Below, one piece after another: positions 26,171 through 35,907 of a DNA stretch of 64,000 nt. How positions within the stretch are numbered: the first letter of the stretch is position 1; every line of letters starts with the position of its first letter. Both the position numbers and the translations under genes were made by a program. The DNA is from Comamonas testosteroni (GTDB lineage Bacteria > Pseudomonadota > Gammaproteobacteria > Burkholderiales > Burkholderiaceae_C). Location: contig NZ_CP129672.1 in the NCBI RefSeq assembly GCF_030505195.1, positions 5,118,501-5,182,500 on the forward strand. The letters are read 5' to 3'. The notes under the pieces were generated by a model. The model made no database searches. It saw only the letters and a program-made list of their open reading frames with translations, and was not told the origin of the DNA.

Positions 26171-26587
26171 TTAGAACAGGGCCTTTTGTCGTCTGTCTGG
26201 TGGAGCGGATACGTCCAGCATGGCAACGATCCTAACGACCTGACCTTCCGTGAGACCATACTCGGCAGCGATCTACCGAGCTGTCTTGTTGGTCGCGTAC
26301 TCTGCTGCAATCCGCGCATTGCGCACGGCCTGGAGCGCTCTTTCCGCTTTTGGCAGTTGAAAATGAGGCAGTCCTCCATATTCCCCCGCCAGCTTTAAAA
26401 GCGCGTCAATGCCAATCACTGCGGCATAGGGGTGATCTTCGGTGGCTCGCTCTAGCGTTGGAAAGTACACCCGCAGCCCACCCCATTTCTGAATCAGCGC
26501 CATGGTGGCCTGCAGACCTACTAGGCGCTCAAACTCTTGCAGTAGGGGCGGCAGCAGGTCGATGGGAACGGTAAAAGTCTGGGTCAT
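26171..26587 (-). pseudogene. Mu-like Mor transcription activator, interrupted by a stop
   Basis: The first 104 codons (MTQTFTVPIDLLPPLLQEFE, LLKLAGEYGGLPHFQLPKAE, RALQAVRNARIAAEYATN) are followed by a TAG, then the same frame continues IAAEYGLTEGQVVRIVAMLD, the helix-turn-helix of the Mor/C family. Joined, the product is about 138 residues, the size of phage Mu Mor (about 129), which activates middle promoters. The stop falls just before the DNA-binding helix, so the product is not active unless the stop is read through. Its ATG overlaps the gemA stop as ATGA. Confidence 0.75.
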
Positions 26588-27040
26588 TTCACCTGTGCCT
26601 GACGCTTGGCTCGGTCCAGCATGGACTTCAGTGCCTCAATGACCGTGCTGGCCTGGGCGGTTGGCAGAAACTTCACATCAGACACCTCAGTGCCAATGGT
26701 TCAGGCCACAACGGCGAGTAGGGCGGCAGGACTGCCGTCGCGCAGACCGCCTGCCTCATCGAGCTTCTTCCAGAGCCACTTGATCTTCTCGGGCTGACCA
26801 AAGGGCATGAAGTTGCTGGACTTGGGCTGGAAGCCCAGCCGGGCCATGTGAGGCAGTACCCTGGCACGACCCGCTGCGTCCAGATCCGCAGAGCTGGCCG
26901 CCCCCGTGATTTCGACCAGGTGGAAGCGGTAGTCATCCTCCGTCCAGCCAAGGGCCGTGCGCCCCTGATGGATGTGGCCCAGCTCACGGCGGCGCTGATC
27001 TTTTGCAGCAAAAGGAGAGGTGAGCAACAAAGCGGGTCAT
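26584..27040 (-). pseudogene. gemA: Mu-like gemA (DUF1018), interrupted
   Basis: The main frame reads RRRELGHIHQGRTALGWTED, then DYRFHLVEITGAASSADLDA and AGRARVLPHMARLGF, the GemA/DUF1018 pattern of Mu-like phages. A TGA at 26701 breaks it; after it the natural C-terminus goes on as VSDVKFLPTAQASTVIEALK. At the 5' end a strong AAAGGAGG plus ATG at 27040 is one base out of frame with the body, so one base was gained near 27031. Two lesions make it a pseudogene. It is coupled to the mor pseudogene by an ATGA overlap. Confidence 0.78.
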
Positions 27041-27050
27041 GCCGCCTCCT

Positions 27051-27278
27051 TTAAACGTCCGTAGGGCCGATGGCTTTCTTGATGCTGCAGCTCAAGACAT
27101 GGCCGTTTCCGAGATTGATGTCCAGGGTGTTGCCGTTCTGGCAGTTCAGACCGATGACCGTGCGCAGGGTGAAGTCCACGATCCTGGTGGTCTGCACCAG
27201 AGGCAACGACTGCGCGCCCTCGCTGGTGCACACGGAGTGAGCGACATCGGCGGTAGAAGCAAAGCGGGTAGTCGTCAT
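27051..27278 (-). CDS. Small phage protein of unknown function
   Basis: A 75-residue protein (start MTTTRFASTADVAHSVCTSE, end IKKAIGPTDV) directly upstream of gemA in the same direction, in the position where Mu-like phages carry small early genes. Its ATG overlaps the TGA of an upstream fragment, again as ATGA. I recognise no domain. It may be intact, but in a decayed prophage it is probably without function. Confidence 0.5.
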   Translation of the reverse strand: MTTTRFASTADVAHSVCTSEGAQSLPLVQTTRIVDFTLRTVIGLNCQNGNTLDINLGNGHVLSCSIKKAIGPTDV

Positions 27279-27385
27279 GCGGCAGCCAGATCCAGGTTGA
27301 TGGCGCCATAAGCGCCGGTGGCTTCATTGCGCTTGTAAAAGCGGATAGCGACCCTGCGCAGTTCCTGGCCAACGTCAATGGCGTG
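27275..27385 (-). pseudogene. C-terminal fragment of an upstream phage early gene
   Basis: The minus-strand frame ends GQELRRVAIRFYKRNEATGA, then YGAINLDLAAA and a stop that overlaps the next start. Upstream of about 27385 the sequence belongs to a plus-strand tail gene, so a deletion junction must lie around 27300-27390. Which strand is coding in these 90 bases is uncertain. Confidence 0.4.
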
Positions 27386-28164
27386 GCGTTCAAGCTGCGC
27401 ATGGAGCGCACCAGCCGCGACCGCAGATTCTTGCCTCAGGAGCGCTGGTCAGTCTCCGGGCGCGGCCTTGCCGCAGTCCTGGCAGAGCCTTTGGCAAAGT
27501 CCATCTCTTTCGGCAGCCCGAATCAGACGTTGACGGCCCAGCAACTGGCTGCCCAAGTGCTCAAGGTCAACGGCGTCTCCATTGGCTGGGGGATCGACTG
27601 GCAGTTGGAGGACTGGCAAGTGCCTGCCGGAGCCTGGGCTCTACAGGGCAGCTATATGGATGCCATCAACGATATCGCGGCGGCGGCTGGCGGCTATGTG
27701 CGGCCCCATAACACCGACCAGGTGTTGCGCATCCTGCCCAAGTACCCCGCCGCACCTTGGCATTGGTGTGATGTGGTGCCGGATTTTGAGATCCCAGAGG
27801 CAGCGCCAGAGGTCGAAGGCACGAAATCCTGGACAAGCCCGACTACAACCGGGTGTTTGTCGGTGGCATGAGCGCGGGTGTGTTTGGGCCCATCACTCGG
27901 GCCGGAACCGCTGGCGATCTGATTGCGCCCCAGGTCACGCATGCCTTGATTACGGACTCCACGGTGCATAGACAGCGAGGCCTGGCTGAGCTTGCCGACA
28001 CGGGCCGCCAGGCGCTGGTTTCACTATCCATGCAGGTACTGCCCGAGACCGGCGTGATCCTGCCGGGGCAGTTTGTCCGTTATCGCGGCAATGAGAAGGT
28101 TCAAGGCATCGTGCGTTCAACCGCTGTCAGTTGGGCCGCCCCCAAGCTGCATCAGACGCTGTAG
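27383..28164 (+). pseudogene. Phage tail protein, 5'-truncated and frameshifted
   Basis: The first part reads NGVAFKLRMERTSRDRRFLP, then WSVSGRGLAAVLAEPLAKSI, then WHWCDVVPDFEIPE; after a one-base loss near 27825 the match goes on in the next frame as KPDYNRVFVGGMSAGVFGPI and ends QFVRYRGNEKVQGIVRSTAV. This resembles tail/baseplate proteins of Mu-like phages of about 350 residues. The N-terminus is missing at the junction with the early-gene fragment. The short GTG at 27383 is only where the frame first has a start codon. Confidence 0.65.
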
Positions 28165-28174
28165 GTAGAAACCC

Positions 28175-28395
28175 ATGCCTAACCTCTACAAGCAGTTCAT
28201 GGAGCTGCAGTCGCCCAAGCCTTTGCTGGTGGGCACGGTGGCATTTGTGGTCAACGGGATCGCGACGATCGATCTGCAGGTGGAGGACGCCTGCAGGTGC
28301 GAGGCCCGGCTCAAGCTGACCAGCGCGTGTTTGTGCGTGGTGGAGAGATTGAGGGCGAGGCTCCAGGCCTCACCTATACAGAAGGGGTGGTGTAG
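28175..28395 (+). pseudogene. Small phage tail-region protein, frameshifted
   Basis: It starts MPNLYKQFMELQSPKPLLVG and reads well to IATIDLQ; a one-base deletion near 28280 then shifts the frame. In the restored frame the end is GGRLQVRGPAQADQRVFVRG, then GEIEGEAPGLTYTEGVV and TAG at 28393. It follows the tail gene by 10 bases, so both were one operon in the ancestral phage. Confidence 0.6.
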
Positions 28396-28430
28396 TTGCC
28401 AGACCTTGAGATGCTGTTGGGGCAACAAGT

Positions 28431-28457
28431 AAAAAGTGGCCACTAGGGCCACTTTTA
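28431..28457. terminator. Bidirectional hairpin terminator between phage remnant and hns
   Basis: AAAAGTGGCC and GGCCACTTTT form a 10-bp stem with a 4-base loop and A/T runs on both sides, ending the plus-strand phage genes and the minus-strand H-NS gene. Confidence 0.85.
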
Positions 28458-28748
28458 AATCGCAAACTGCGAACGATCTTGATCTTTGATCCAGTTCGGA
28501 GGCTTTCCTCGGCCTGTCCATGTTTGACCCGTGGCGGGGTCGCGGTATTTAGGGGCCACAGAGCCTGTCTCGCGCTTTTGTTTTTGCTTGGCGGTAGGGA
28601 ATACATCGTCCTGTGTCAGGCCGAAAGCCTCGACCAAGTCCTTGATTGTTTGCACCGCGCCTGCGACTTCGGCTTTTCGAGCGGCAGCAATCTGCAGCTC
28701 AAGAGCTTCGCGTTGCGCCAACAATTCCTTGTACGAATGTGTACTCAT
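28455..28748 (-). CDS. H-NS family nucleoid protein
   Basis: A 97-residue H-NS-like protein: an N-terminal helical oligomerisation part (about residues 1-40, YKELLAQREALELQIAAARK), a linker, and the C-terminal DNA-binding block KYRDPATGQTWTGRGKPPNW, the beta-proteobacterial (BpH3-type) form of the RGR hook. Such proteins silence AT-rich, foreign DNA. It sits beside the prophage remnant inside the putative island, so it may be island-borne; AT-rich targets such as the 14.6-15.1 kb spacer are nearby. The ribosome site is weak. Confidence 0.9.
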   Translation of the reverse strand: MSTHSYKELLAQREALELQIAAARKAEVAGAVQTIKDLVEAFGLTQDDVFPTAKQKQKRETGSVAPKYRDPATGQTWTGRGKPPNWIKDQDRSQFAI

Positions 28749-28985
28749 TTAATAGAGGTCCGCTGTAAATATTTGAGATAGCACTAAATTGGTGCACTCA
28801 TACATGAGATACATCGCTTATGCAGTTGGTTCACGTTCAATCGAAAGTGGCCGCGCACATTGTGTCTCAACTTGATGCGCAGCAATTCCGAAAAACATGG
28901 GTCGATGCAAAAAAGTAGGCTGAGCCCAAGTTTCAAGCTGCCGGTCAGGGTGTCATCTGGCTCGAGCGCTGTCCTGCCATAAAGG

Positions 28986-29274
28986 GAAGAGGTTTGCAGG
29001 CTGGGGAGGGCTGCAGGACGAAGCAGGTGATGCTGACTTGGCCTTGGTTCTGTACCCCAAATATTGGGGAAGTGGCAAAGCCATCTATCAGGAAATTATC
29101 AATCGTGCTTTCACCATCGTGGGCTTGAGTTCCATCACTATTGTGCTTCCGGCCTCAAGAAAAAGAATTAGAGGGATTTTCAGGCTGAGATTTAAGGAAG
29201 ATAGCGAGTTTGATGTCGATGGCGTTCAATTTCTGCGCTTTCGCCTCTATGACTCCGGTAATTCCGAAGGCTAG
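28986..29274 (+). pseudogene. Truncated GNAT acetyltransferase, relative of the gene at 18658
   Basis: The frame KRFAGWGGLQDEAGDADLAL continues as VLYPKYWGSGKAIYQEIINR, then KRIRGIFRLRFKEDSEFDVD and GVQFLRFRLY, closely matching the second half of the acetyltransferase at 18658-19149. The N-terminal ~65 residues are missing, and no start or ribosome site is placed to replace them. It lies on the opposite strand to its relative, 10 kb away. Confidence 0.75.
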
Positions 29275-29570
29275 GAAAGTTAGTAATGGTTTTGGGTTAG
29301 CCGCCGTTTGTTAATTGCAGTCCTTTTGACGGGCAGCTGACGGCCAGAGGCCGTTATCGCAAGTCGTCAACTCTATGACTGCCTCTGGTTATCCGCTTCA
29401 GCAGGTTTTCAGTGACTGGCACGAGAGCGCGGGCAAGGATTTTCTCGTGAGGAGGAGCAGTCCTGCTGTTTTTCGGAGCTCATAAACTGAGGGTCATTGG
29501 TTCAAATTCGGCCCATTTCAACCAAAGACGAACTGTTGGAAGCGGTCAAGGCTTTTGCGATTCGAATAGG
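29275..29570. other. Gap with no supported gene
   Basis: About 300 bases; no frame of note, no hairpin terminator recognised. Confidence 0.4.
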
Positions 29571-29903
29571 CTAGTTAATCACTGCGCGACATTCTCTGGC
29601 ACATGCGCGACAGGCATCGGCGCACCTTTGGCAATGTCCGTGGAGATGTTGCCCGCATTCATTGGCACAAGCCAAGCATACTTCACTGCATAACTTGCAA
29701 AAGTGCTTAGCCAGTTCACTGTTACGAGCCATTGAATTAACGGCCAAGCTGCATACAGCAGCGCAATCGATATCAAGTTCTATGCAGCCAGCCATCGATT
29801 TCACATCATCCTCTTTCAGGCACTCGGCAATGCAAGAATTGCAGGCGGTCACGCATACGTTGCATGCATCAATGCATGCTTGGTACTGATGAGATGAGTT
29901 CAT
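29571..29903 (-). CDS. Four-helix bundle copper-storage protein (Csp, DUF326)
   Basis: A 110-residue protein with 19 cysteines, nearly all in C-x-x-x-C or C-x-x-C steps on helices (YQACIDACNVCVTACNSCIA, HFCKLCSEVCLACANEC, CQRCADACRACAREC). That is the plan of Csp/DUF326 four-helix bundles, which store many Cu(I) ions in the bundle core. No signal peptide or Tat motif is seen, so it fits the cytosolic Csp3 group. The ATG at 29903 is preceded by AAGGAGAC; a longer in-frame start at 29948 is not needed. No copper pump or copper regulator is adjacent. Confidence 0.9.
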   Translation of the reverse strand: MNSSHQYQACIDACNVCVTACNSCIAECLKEDDVKSMAGCIELDIDCAAVCSLAVNSMARNSELAKHFCKLCSEVCLACANECGQHLHGHCQRCADACRACARECRAVIN

Positions 29904-30436
29904 TGACGTCTCCTTAGGGGTTAATTCACTTTCTAATCCAATGCCCATTAGTTATCTGTAGGTCGCAATGCCTAGCGTTGGTCCATTTACATTTCGTTTT
30001 CTGAGTTACTGTGGGTGCTGCAACTCCAACCCACGTTCGGCTGGGTGGCTGCCTCCAAAGGCTGTTTGATGGGCTAAGGCAGACCACTCTTGTGGATTGA
30101 GGCGCGGTTGGCAATACACATGCCAGAGTACCGTCTCGACCCAGGGCTGCGCTTGATGCCACGCACTGGCATAGAGCCGACCAAGCCCATGGCGAGGATT
30201 CAATGTCACTATCTTTGGATCAAGTCGACTGCCCAAAGTTGTTACAGACAACCCGTGCATATCCCCGCGTCGAGCGAGCCAGGCCCTGCGCTGACTCAGG
30301 CGCTGCTCCTCATTAGCGCATGTACAACGGAATGACGACGCTCAGGGGCAGACGCTCATTTGACGAACTCCTGCAGGGCAGGGTGCACGAACGCCAAATC
30401 GGTATACATGCGTTTGATCTTGAACCTTAACCAGAC
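29904..30436. other. Unresolved stretch between csp and the stress-protein relic
   Basis: About 530 bases. A minus-strand frame at 30006-30260 (84 codons, MHGLSVTTLGSRLDPKIV..) has no recognisable domain or ribosome site; it could be a gene fragment. Nothing else supported. Confidence 0.35.
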
Positions 30437-31175
30437 TCAATGCACCATCAGCACTGGTAAGGTCATGGATTGAAGCACCGAGCGCGCGGCCCCCCCCCAG
30501 CACCCACTCGCGTGCGCGACTATGGCCATAGCAGCCCATCACGAGCATGTCAGCGTCCAAGTCGGAGGCGAGGGATAGCAGAGCCGCCCCAGCATCGCCT
30601 TGCTCCCCCCCCCACCGTCGTGCATGGTCGCGACGACTCCGTGGCTCTTTAGGTAATGCTACTGTGCCTGAAAAACAAGGTCGGGGGTATCGCCATAGCA
30701 GACAACGTGTACGTGGTCAGCGCGAACGAGCCAAGGCAAAGCGGCTGAAATGGCGCGCGCAGCCTCGCGCGTCTGCTTCCACGCCACCAGCACGTTGCGG
30801 CCGATCTGAGCAGTCGGGCCAGCGTAGGGCAGTACCAAGGCTGGCCGGCCAGTCTCGATCAGCAGGTTGGGAACGAAGTCGGGCGGTGTTCCGGATGACG
30901 CCTCATCCATGGCGTCACGCTGGCCTAGCACGATCAAATCGGAATATAGGGCCTGCCGCGCAAATTCCCAGGGAGCACCGCCTGCCACCTCGGCCCAAGT
31001 CAGGCGTGGTGATGCTGCACTGGCGGCCAGGAAGGCTGAGCGAGCCTGATCACGGTATTCATCGTCTAGTTTGGCCAGTTCACCTGCAATCATGGCGCCT
31101 CCCTCAATCGCTAGCGGGTAGCGCAGCAGCAAGGGCGTCACGCTGTACGTCGCCGTTGCCTTTGCGTTGAAGGTC
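30437..31175 (-). pseudogene. Universal stress protein (tandem USP type), broken
   Basis: The frame shows ELAKLDDEYRDQARSAFLAA, then PWEFARQALYSDLIVLGQRD, then RPALVLPYAGPTAQIGRNVL and AWKQTREAARAISAALPW, matching the tandem UspA proteins of about 280 residues. The N-terminus is cut off by an IS481 fragment at about 31175. A TAG follows FQAQ near 30665, and two nine-base C tracts (30490-30498 and 30605-30613) each throw the frame; correcting the second gives the normal end VLQSMTLPVLMVH. The ATP-binding GCYGHSRAREWVLGG motif is preserved. Inactive as read. Confidence 0.8.
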
Positions 31176-31439
31176 TCGACGTACCACCCTTGGACTAACG
31201 GCATGGTCGAGCGCATGAACTGGACCATCAAGGAATCCACGATCAAGACGTATGAGTACGAGGGCCTGGAGCAGCTACGGAAGCATGTCCAGGCATTTAT
31301 TCAAAGCTACAACTTCGGCAAGCACTTGAAGGCGCTCAGGTGGAAGACACCATTCCGGGCGATGTGTGAGGCATGGGAAAAAGATCCAAGCCGCTTTAGA
31401 CTTCATCCGCACCATCTCACGGTGGGACTGAACATCTAA
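31170..31439 (+). pseudogene. IS481-family transposase, C-terminal fragment
   Basis: The frame STYHPWTNGMVERMNWTIKE, then STIKTYEYEGLEQLRKHVQA and FIQSYNFGKHLKALRWKTPF is the last ~88 residues of the IS481-family DDE integrase, including the final catalytic Glu region (HPWTNGMVER). The rest of the element is absent. It abuts and truncates the universal stress gene. Confidence 0.85.
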
Positions 31440-31598
31440 GGCCGGAAGTCGTATGTTGCTTCCGACCAAGAAGTTCAATTAAATCAAGAGGATGCCAGAC
31501 GATGATGAGGTGCTACGACTTCCAAGCTCTTATGAGGTTGGAAGTCAGATAAGCATTGATCTGATTTCACCAAATGCATATATATCGCTAATTTCTTA

Positions 31599-34500
31599 TC
31601 ATGATAACAATGAATCATTCTGCAGTTGGCGTGCTCTGAAATCTTCAGCCCACTTCGGGAATTCGCTGGCTGGCATAGGTTTCGCAATAAAGTAGCCTTG
31701 AGCAATATCACATCCAAGTTCTTTGAGCAGATCCCAGTGCTCTTTGGTCTCTACCCCTTCGGCTACCGTCTTGCGTCCGAGATCATGCACGAGATCAATG
31801 GTCGATCGCACTATCGTTGCCGAATCTTTGTCGTGGTCCATTGCAGAAACAAAAGACTGGTCAATCTTGATGTAATCTACCGGCAATTTTTGAAGATAGC
31901 TTAATGAAGAATATCCGGTTCCAAAGTCATCGACATAAAGAGGGATGCCAGCATTGCGCAGTTCTCTTAGTGCTTTTAACGCATAATCGGCATTCTCCAT
32001 TACAGTGCTTTCGGTAATCTCAACTTCCAGTAAGCCTGCGGAAACCGTGCGCTCTGAATGCCATTGACGATACTTGTCAAAGAGTTTCTCATCTCTGAAG
32101 TTTCGTGCGGAGATGTTTACAGCAATTGGAATAGCACAGCCTTTTTATTGCCAGTTCTGCAGAAGATCAAGAGCAGCAACGATCACCCATTCTGTCAATG
32201 GTTTTATCAAGCCGGTTTGCTCTGCTAGGTCTATAAACAGACCAGGAGGAATTAAACCTTTGATAGGGTGCATCCAACGAACCAACGCTTCTGCACCGCA
32301 GACGTTCCCTGTTAAAAATTCAACTTTAGGTTGCAAGAAAATCCGTAGTTGATTGCCGATAATTGCTCGCCGAAGCTCGCCAGCCATCGTCAATCGCCCA
32401 GCTTGATTCTTTTGATACGACGTATCAAATACACAACGGCTCAGTCCGCGAGCTTTGGCCTGAAAGGTGGCTTTTCCCATTCGACGCAATATGTCATCGG
32501 CGGTCTTGCCATGTTCGGGAAACAGCGCGATGCCAATTCTGGCACTAACATCCAATTCAATATCGGCAACTTGAAATGGCCGTGAAATATGCATTTCCAA
32601 GTCATCGGCCAGCGCCGTAGCAGACTCCATATCCTTCGCTGGGGCAATCACTGCGAATTCGTCCCCGCGCAAGCGCGCGACATACGCAGATTCAGGAGCA
32701 TAGTGCTTCAAGCGCTGTCCGAAATCTCGCAGTATACGGTCGCCATTGCTAAAACCTAGAACGTCATTGATTTCTCCAAGACGTTCAATATTGAATTGCA
32801 ACGCGGCAAGTGGCGCTGGAAGAGCATTCGTATCACTGATTTTTGCAGTCAATACCTCTTGGAACTCTATAGCATTGGGAAGTCCTGTGAGCGAGTCATG
32901 GCGCAGAATGTGGTTCATCTCTGCTTGTACCCGTTGTTGCTCATTGCGCGTTCGCAAAGTAGAAATGCCAAACGCTAAATCGTCCGCCGAATCCGTCAGC
33001 AGAGCAATCTCATCCTCGCCGAACGCGTTCGTGTCAGTGTCATAGATTGATAGGGCACCGATAACGTTTCCATTTACTAACAAAGGACAGGATGCGCCGG
33101 ATTTCAATTTTCCAAGCTTATCGCGCCAACGAATATGCTTTGGATCTATGTGCAAGTCCTGAATACACTGCACCTTTCCGCTGCGAATTGCAGTGGCTGT
33201 CAGGCTTTGGCCCTGCACTGAATCAGAAGCCATGATCCCTAGATCGCGAAGTGCAGCGAGACCACCAGGGTAGTTGCACTCTGCCATGGGGGTAAGGTCT
33301 TCATTTGTATCGCCGCTTACATACCAAACAGCGGCCATTCCGTAACCTCCAGAAGTAACAATGGCGCGGCACATGCTTTCAAGTAGGTTCTGCTCTTCCG
33401 TGGCTCGGAGCATGGTGCGATTCCCCGCACTTAATGTTCGCAAAGCGCGGCCAATGCGCTCTAGCTCATAAACTCTTTGCTCTAGTTCCGCATTGAGCGT
33501 CTGTATACGTTCTTCATATTTTTTTCGTTCAGTGATGTCCGTGCCCAAGATATAATAGCCATCAATATCTCCATTGGCTTGGAGCCTCGGAATATACTGA
33601 ATAGTTTGCCATAACCCTGGGGAAGGTTGCCAGTCATAGGTTTGTGATTCACCCGCAATAACGTTACCGATCAACGAACCTACAAGGGCATATCGTTGCT
33701 CCCCAAGAATGTCTTTTACAGTTTCACCTGTAATGTCATCGCGATTAGGTGCAAAGAATTCTCGATACTGCGAGTTGACGTAGACGTATCGTTGCTCTGA
33801 ATTGACATAGGCAATTAACGCGGGAACAGTACTAATGACATTGTTTAAGTGATTCTGACTTTCATGCCATTCCATAGTCCGCCTATGGACGTCAGCTTTT
33901 AAGGCTGAGTTATGTTCCCGGATGATTCGTTCTGCAGTGCGCTCCGTCGTAACATCACGAAAGACCAGTACTGCGCCTCGTAGTTGACCCTTGGAGTCGC
34001 GAATCGGGGCTGCACTATCGGAAATCGGACATTCGGTTCCATCTCTGGCAATGAGTGAAGTGTGGTCGGCGAGCGTCTGAACACTCCCAGTGGACAACAC
34101 TGCTTCAATAGGAATCTGAGCAGGTTTGCGGGTCTGCTCATGGATGATATCGAATACCTCCCCGATAGAGCGACCTAGTGCCTGGTCGAGTGGCCAACCT
34201 GTGAGCCTCTCTGCCACGGAGTTCATGCGAGTAACTCGTCCCTCAGTGTCAGTGGCCAGTACTGCGTCACCAATCGAATGCAAGGTGGTTGCAAGGTTCT
34301 CTTCATTGTCAGCCAGAGCACGCTGGCTGGCTTCAGATGCGCGTAGCTGTCGTCGTATCAGAAGATGGCATGCAGCCAGCAGGAGGATAAGTGTCGCAGC
34401 GACCAAGACTCCTGCAACTACAAATCGCTTTCGCGCTTGCGTATGTTCTGCTTCAAGCTCAGCCAGTTGTTGGCGAACCCGATCGTCCATTTCGGTCAGC

Positions 34501-35009
34501 AGTTCGTACGTTCTGGAGCGGGTAGACGCGAGAGGAGCTGTTGCTGCAAATGCAGTCGCAGCCTCCTGCCCCTGTGTTTTGCGTAAATTTTCGATCTGGC
34601 GCGAGATGCTCATGCGCTGGTCAATAAGCTTACGCAGTTCTTGCCATCGAACCTGTTGATCAGGATTTGCAATAGTGAGCTGCTGGACGTTTTCCAGTGA
34701 TAGCTCTCTCCCTGCTATCGCTGCGTCTCTCTCTTCCAAATGGTCCGTGCTACCTGTCAGTCGGAAATTCTGAGTGGCTAATTCCGCTTGTAATGAATAT
34801 CCTCTGATACGAGCAAGATTGTTGAGCAGTTGCTGTGTGCGTGCCACCATTTGAGCGGCTTGGGTTGCGTCGTCAGCGACCTCCCAGGTTGATAGTGCCA
34901 ACCCGCTAACAACCAGGGTTGCTGCTCCAAATGCGACTACAACCTTGGACTCAAAACTGGACCATCGCATCATAAAAAGCGCTCCTACGCTAGATGCTGC
35001 CCGCAACAA
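31599..35009 (-). pseudogene. CHASE3-PAS-PAS-GAF-GGDEF-EAL signalling protein split by one stop codon
   Basis: The first 954 codons encode a membrane helix (about 17-38), a CHASE3-like periplasmic region (about 50-190), a second helix (about 197-220), two PAS domains (about 235-350 and 385-500), a GAF domain (about 530-670), a GGDEF domain (about 690-840) whose signature is RGDEF instead of GGDEF, and the start of an EAL domain with intact AEALVRW. A TAA at 32145-32147 stops it after LLQNWQ. The same frame then goes on (IPIAVNISARNFRD, DDFGTGYSSL, EGVETKEHWD) to 31599. The whole would be about 1,136 residues, probably a cyclic-di-GMP phosphodiesterase; as read it lacks most of the EAL active site. 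The 3' part may still be made from an internal start, which is unproven. Confidence 0.85.
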
Positions 35010-35377
35010 GCCGTCTTCACTTACTGCGGTGCTAGGCTTAGATCACTGCCCATGCATGGGCTTCGGAACACTCCTAGCTTGGAATGTGCAGACGTACCAA
35101 GCCTCAATGGACTGATACAAGGCAGAATATACAAGCAATATGCATTTTGTTTCAGTTGCAGTGCGGCGGAAACAACTTAGAAGACTCTTCAAATTCTGGA
35201 CTTGATGATTTAACTAATCTCAATAAGATTTGAGACTGAAGCACTACAGTAGACAGACAAAAAGTTAACAGTTAGAAGTAGCGACTTGGCGCACAGAATT
35301 AATGCGATCAAGACGCATTACAGGATTTTTTAATTTGCAGAATTCTCATTTCCTTACGTTTGAGTAAAGACAGGCAA
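35010..35377. other. AT-rich spacer upstream of the EAL gene
   Basis: About 370 bases, AT-rich, with no gene. It should contain the promoter of the minus-strand signalling gene. Confidence 0.5.
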
Positions 35378-35410
35378 AAAAATGCCCGGCCTTCTAGCGA
35401 AGGCCGGGCA
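35378..35410 (-). terminator. Strong hairpin downstream of the IS5 relic
   Basis: GCCCGGCCTTC and GAAGGCCGGGC pair across TAGC, with a run of T on the minus strand, so it works for minus-strand transcripts coming from 35882. Confidence 0.85.
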
Positions 35411-35441
35411 ATACGTTAGAGCGGAGTGCCACTAAGACTGG

Positions 35442-35882
35442 CTAACACCACCGATCTACGAAGCGTGCGCAGATGATCGCCGCCGCCAATTTCAGCAGCG
35501 CTTCGTGGATATCCAGCCGTCGTTCAAAGCGGATTCGCAGCTTGCCAAAGCCTGCAAACCAGTTGTGCGTCCTCTCTACCACCCAGCGGTGTTTGCCCAA
35601 CCTTTCACTGCTCTCAACGCCTCGTCTGGCAATTCGGCTGGCGATACCCCGCTGTCTCAGGTGAGCATGGCATCGTTGGTAGTCGTAGCCTTTGTCGGCG
35701 TGCAGCTTGGCTCGCCTTTTACGGGGGGCGCCCTGCCAAGCCTGCAATCGCAGGAATTGCATCCACGCACTTCTCGAACATCTTGGAGTCATGTCTGTTC
35801 GCACCGTTGACCAAGACAGACCACCAGTGGGAGACCTCTGTGGACCTTGAATCGACCAGCCTTTCCTATCGCGTGGTCTCAA
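35442..35882 (-). pseudogene. IS5-family transposase remnant
   Basis: The 3' part reads KRRAKLHADKGYDYQRCHAH, then LRQRGIASRIARRGVESSER and HRWVVERTHNWFAGFGKLRI, the C-terminal DDE domain of the IS5 group. Upstream, matching sequence (NGANRHDSKMFEKCVDAIPA) is in another frame, so a frameshift lies near 35715. The N-terminal DNA-binding part is missing. Only a relic is left, next to the acuR promoter. Confidence 0.85.
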
Positions 35883-35907
35883 TGCGATACCTAATGGCTT
35901 GAATATT

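Noticed and set aside
30006..30260. 84-codon minus-strand frame (MHGLSVTTLG..)
   Set aside because: Not recognisable and without a ribosome site; mentioned only as a possible fragment.
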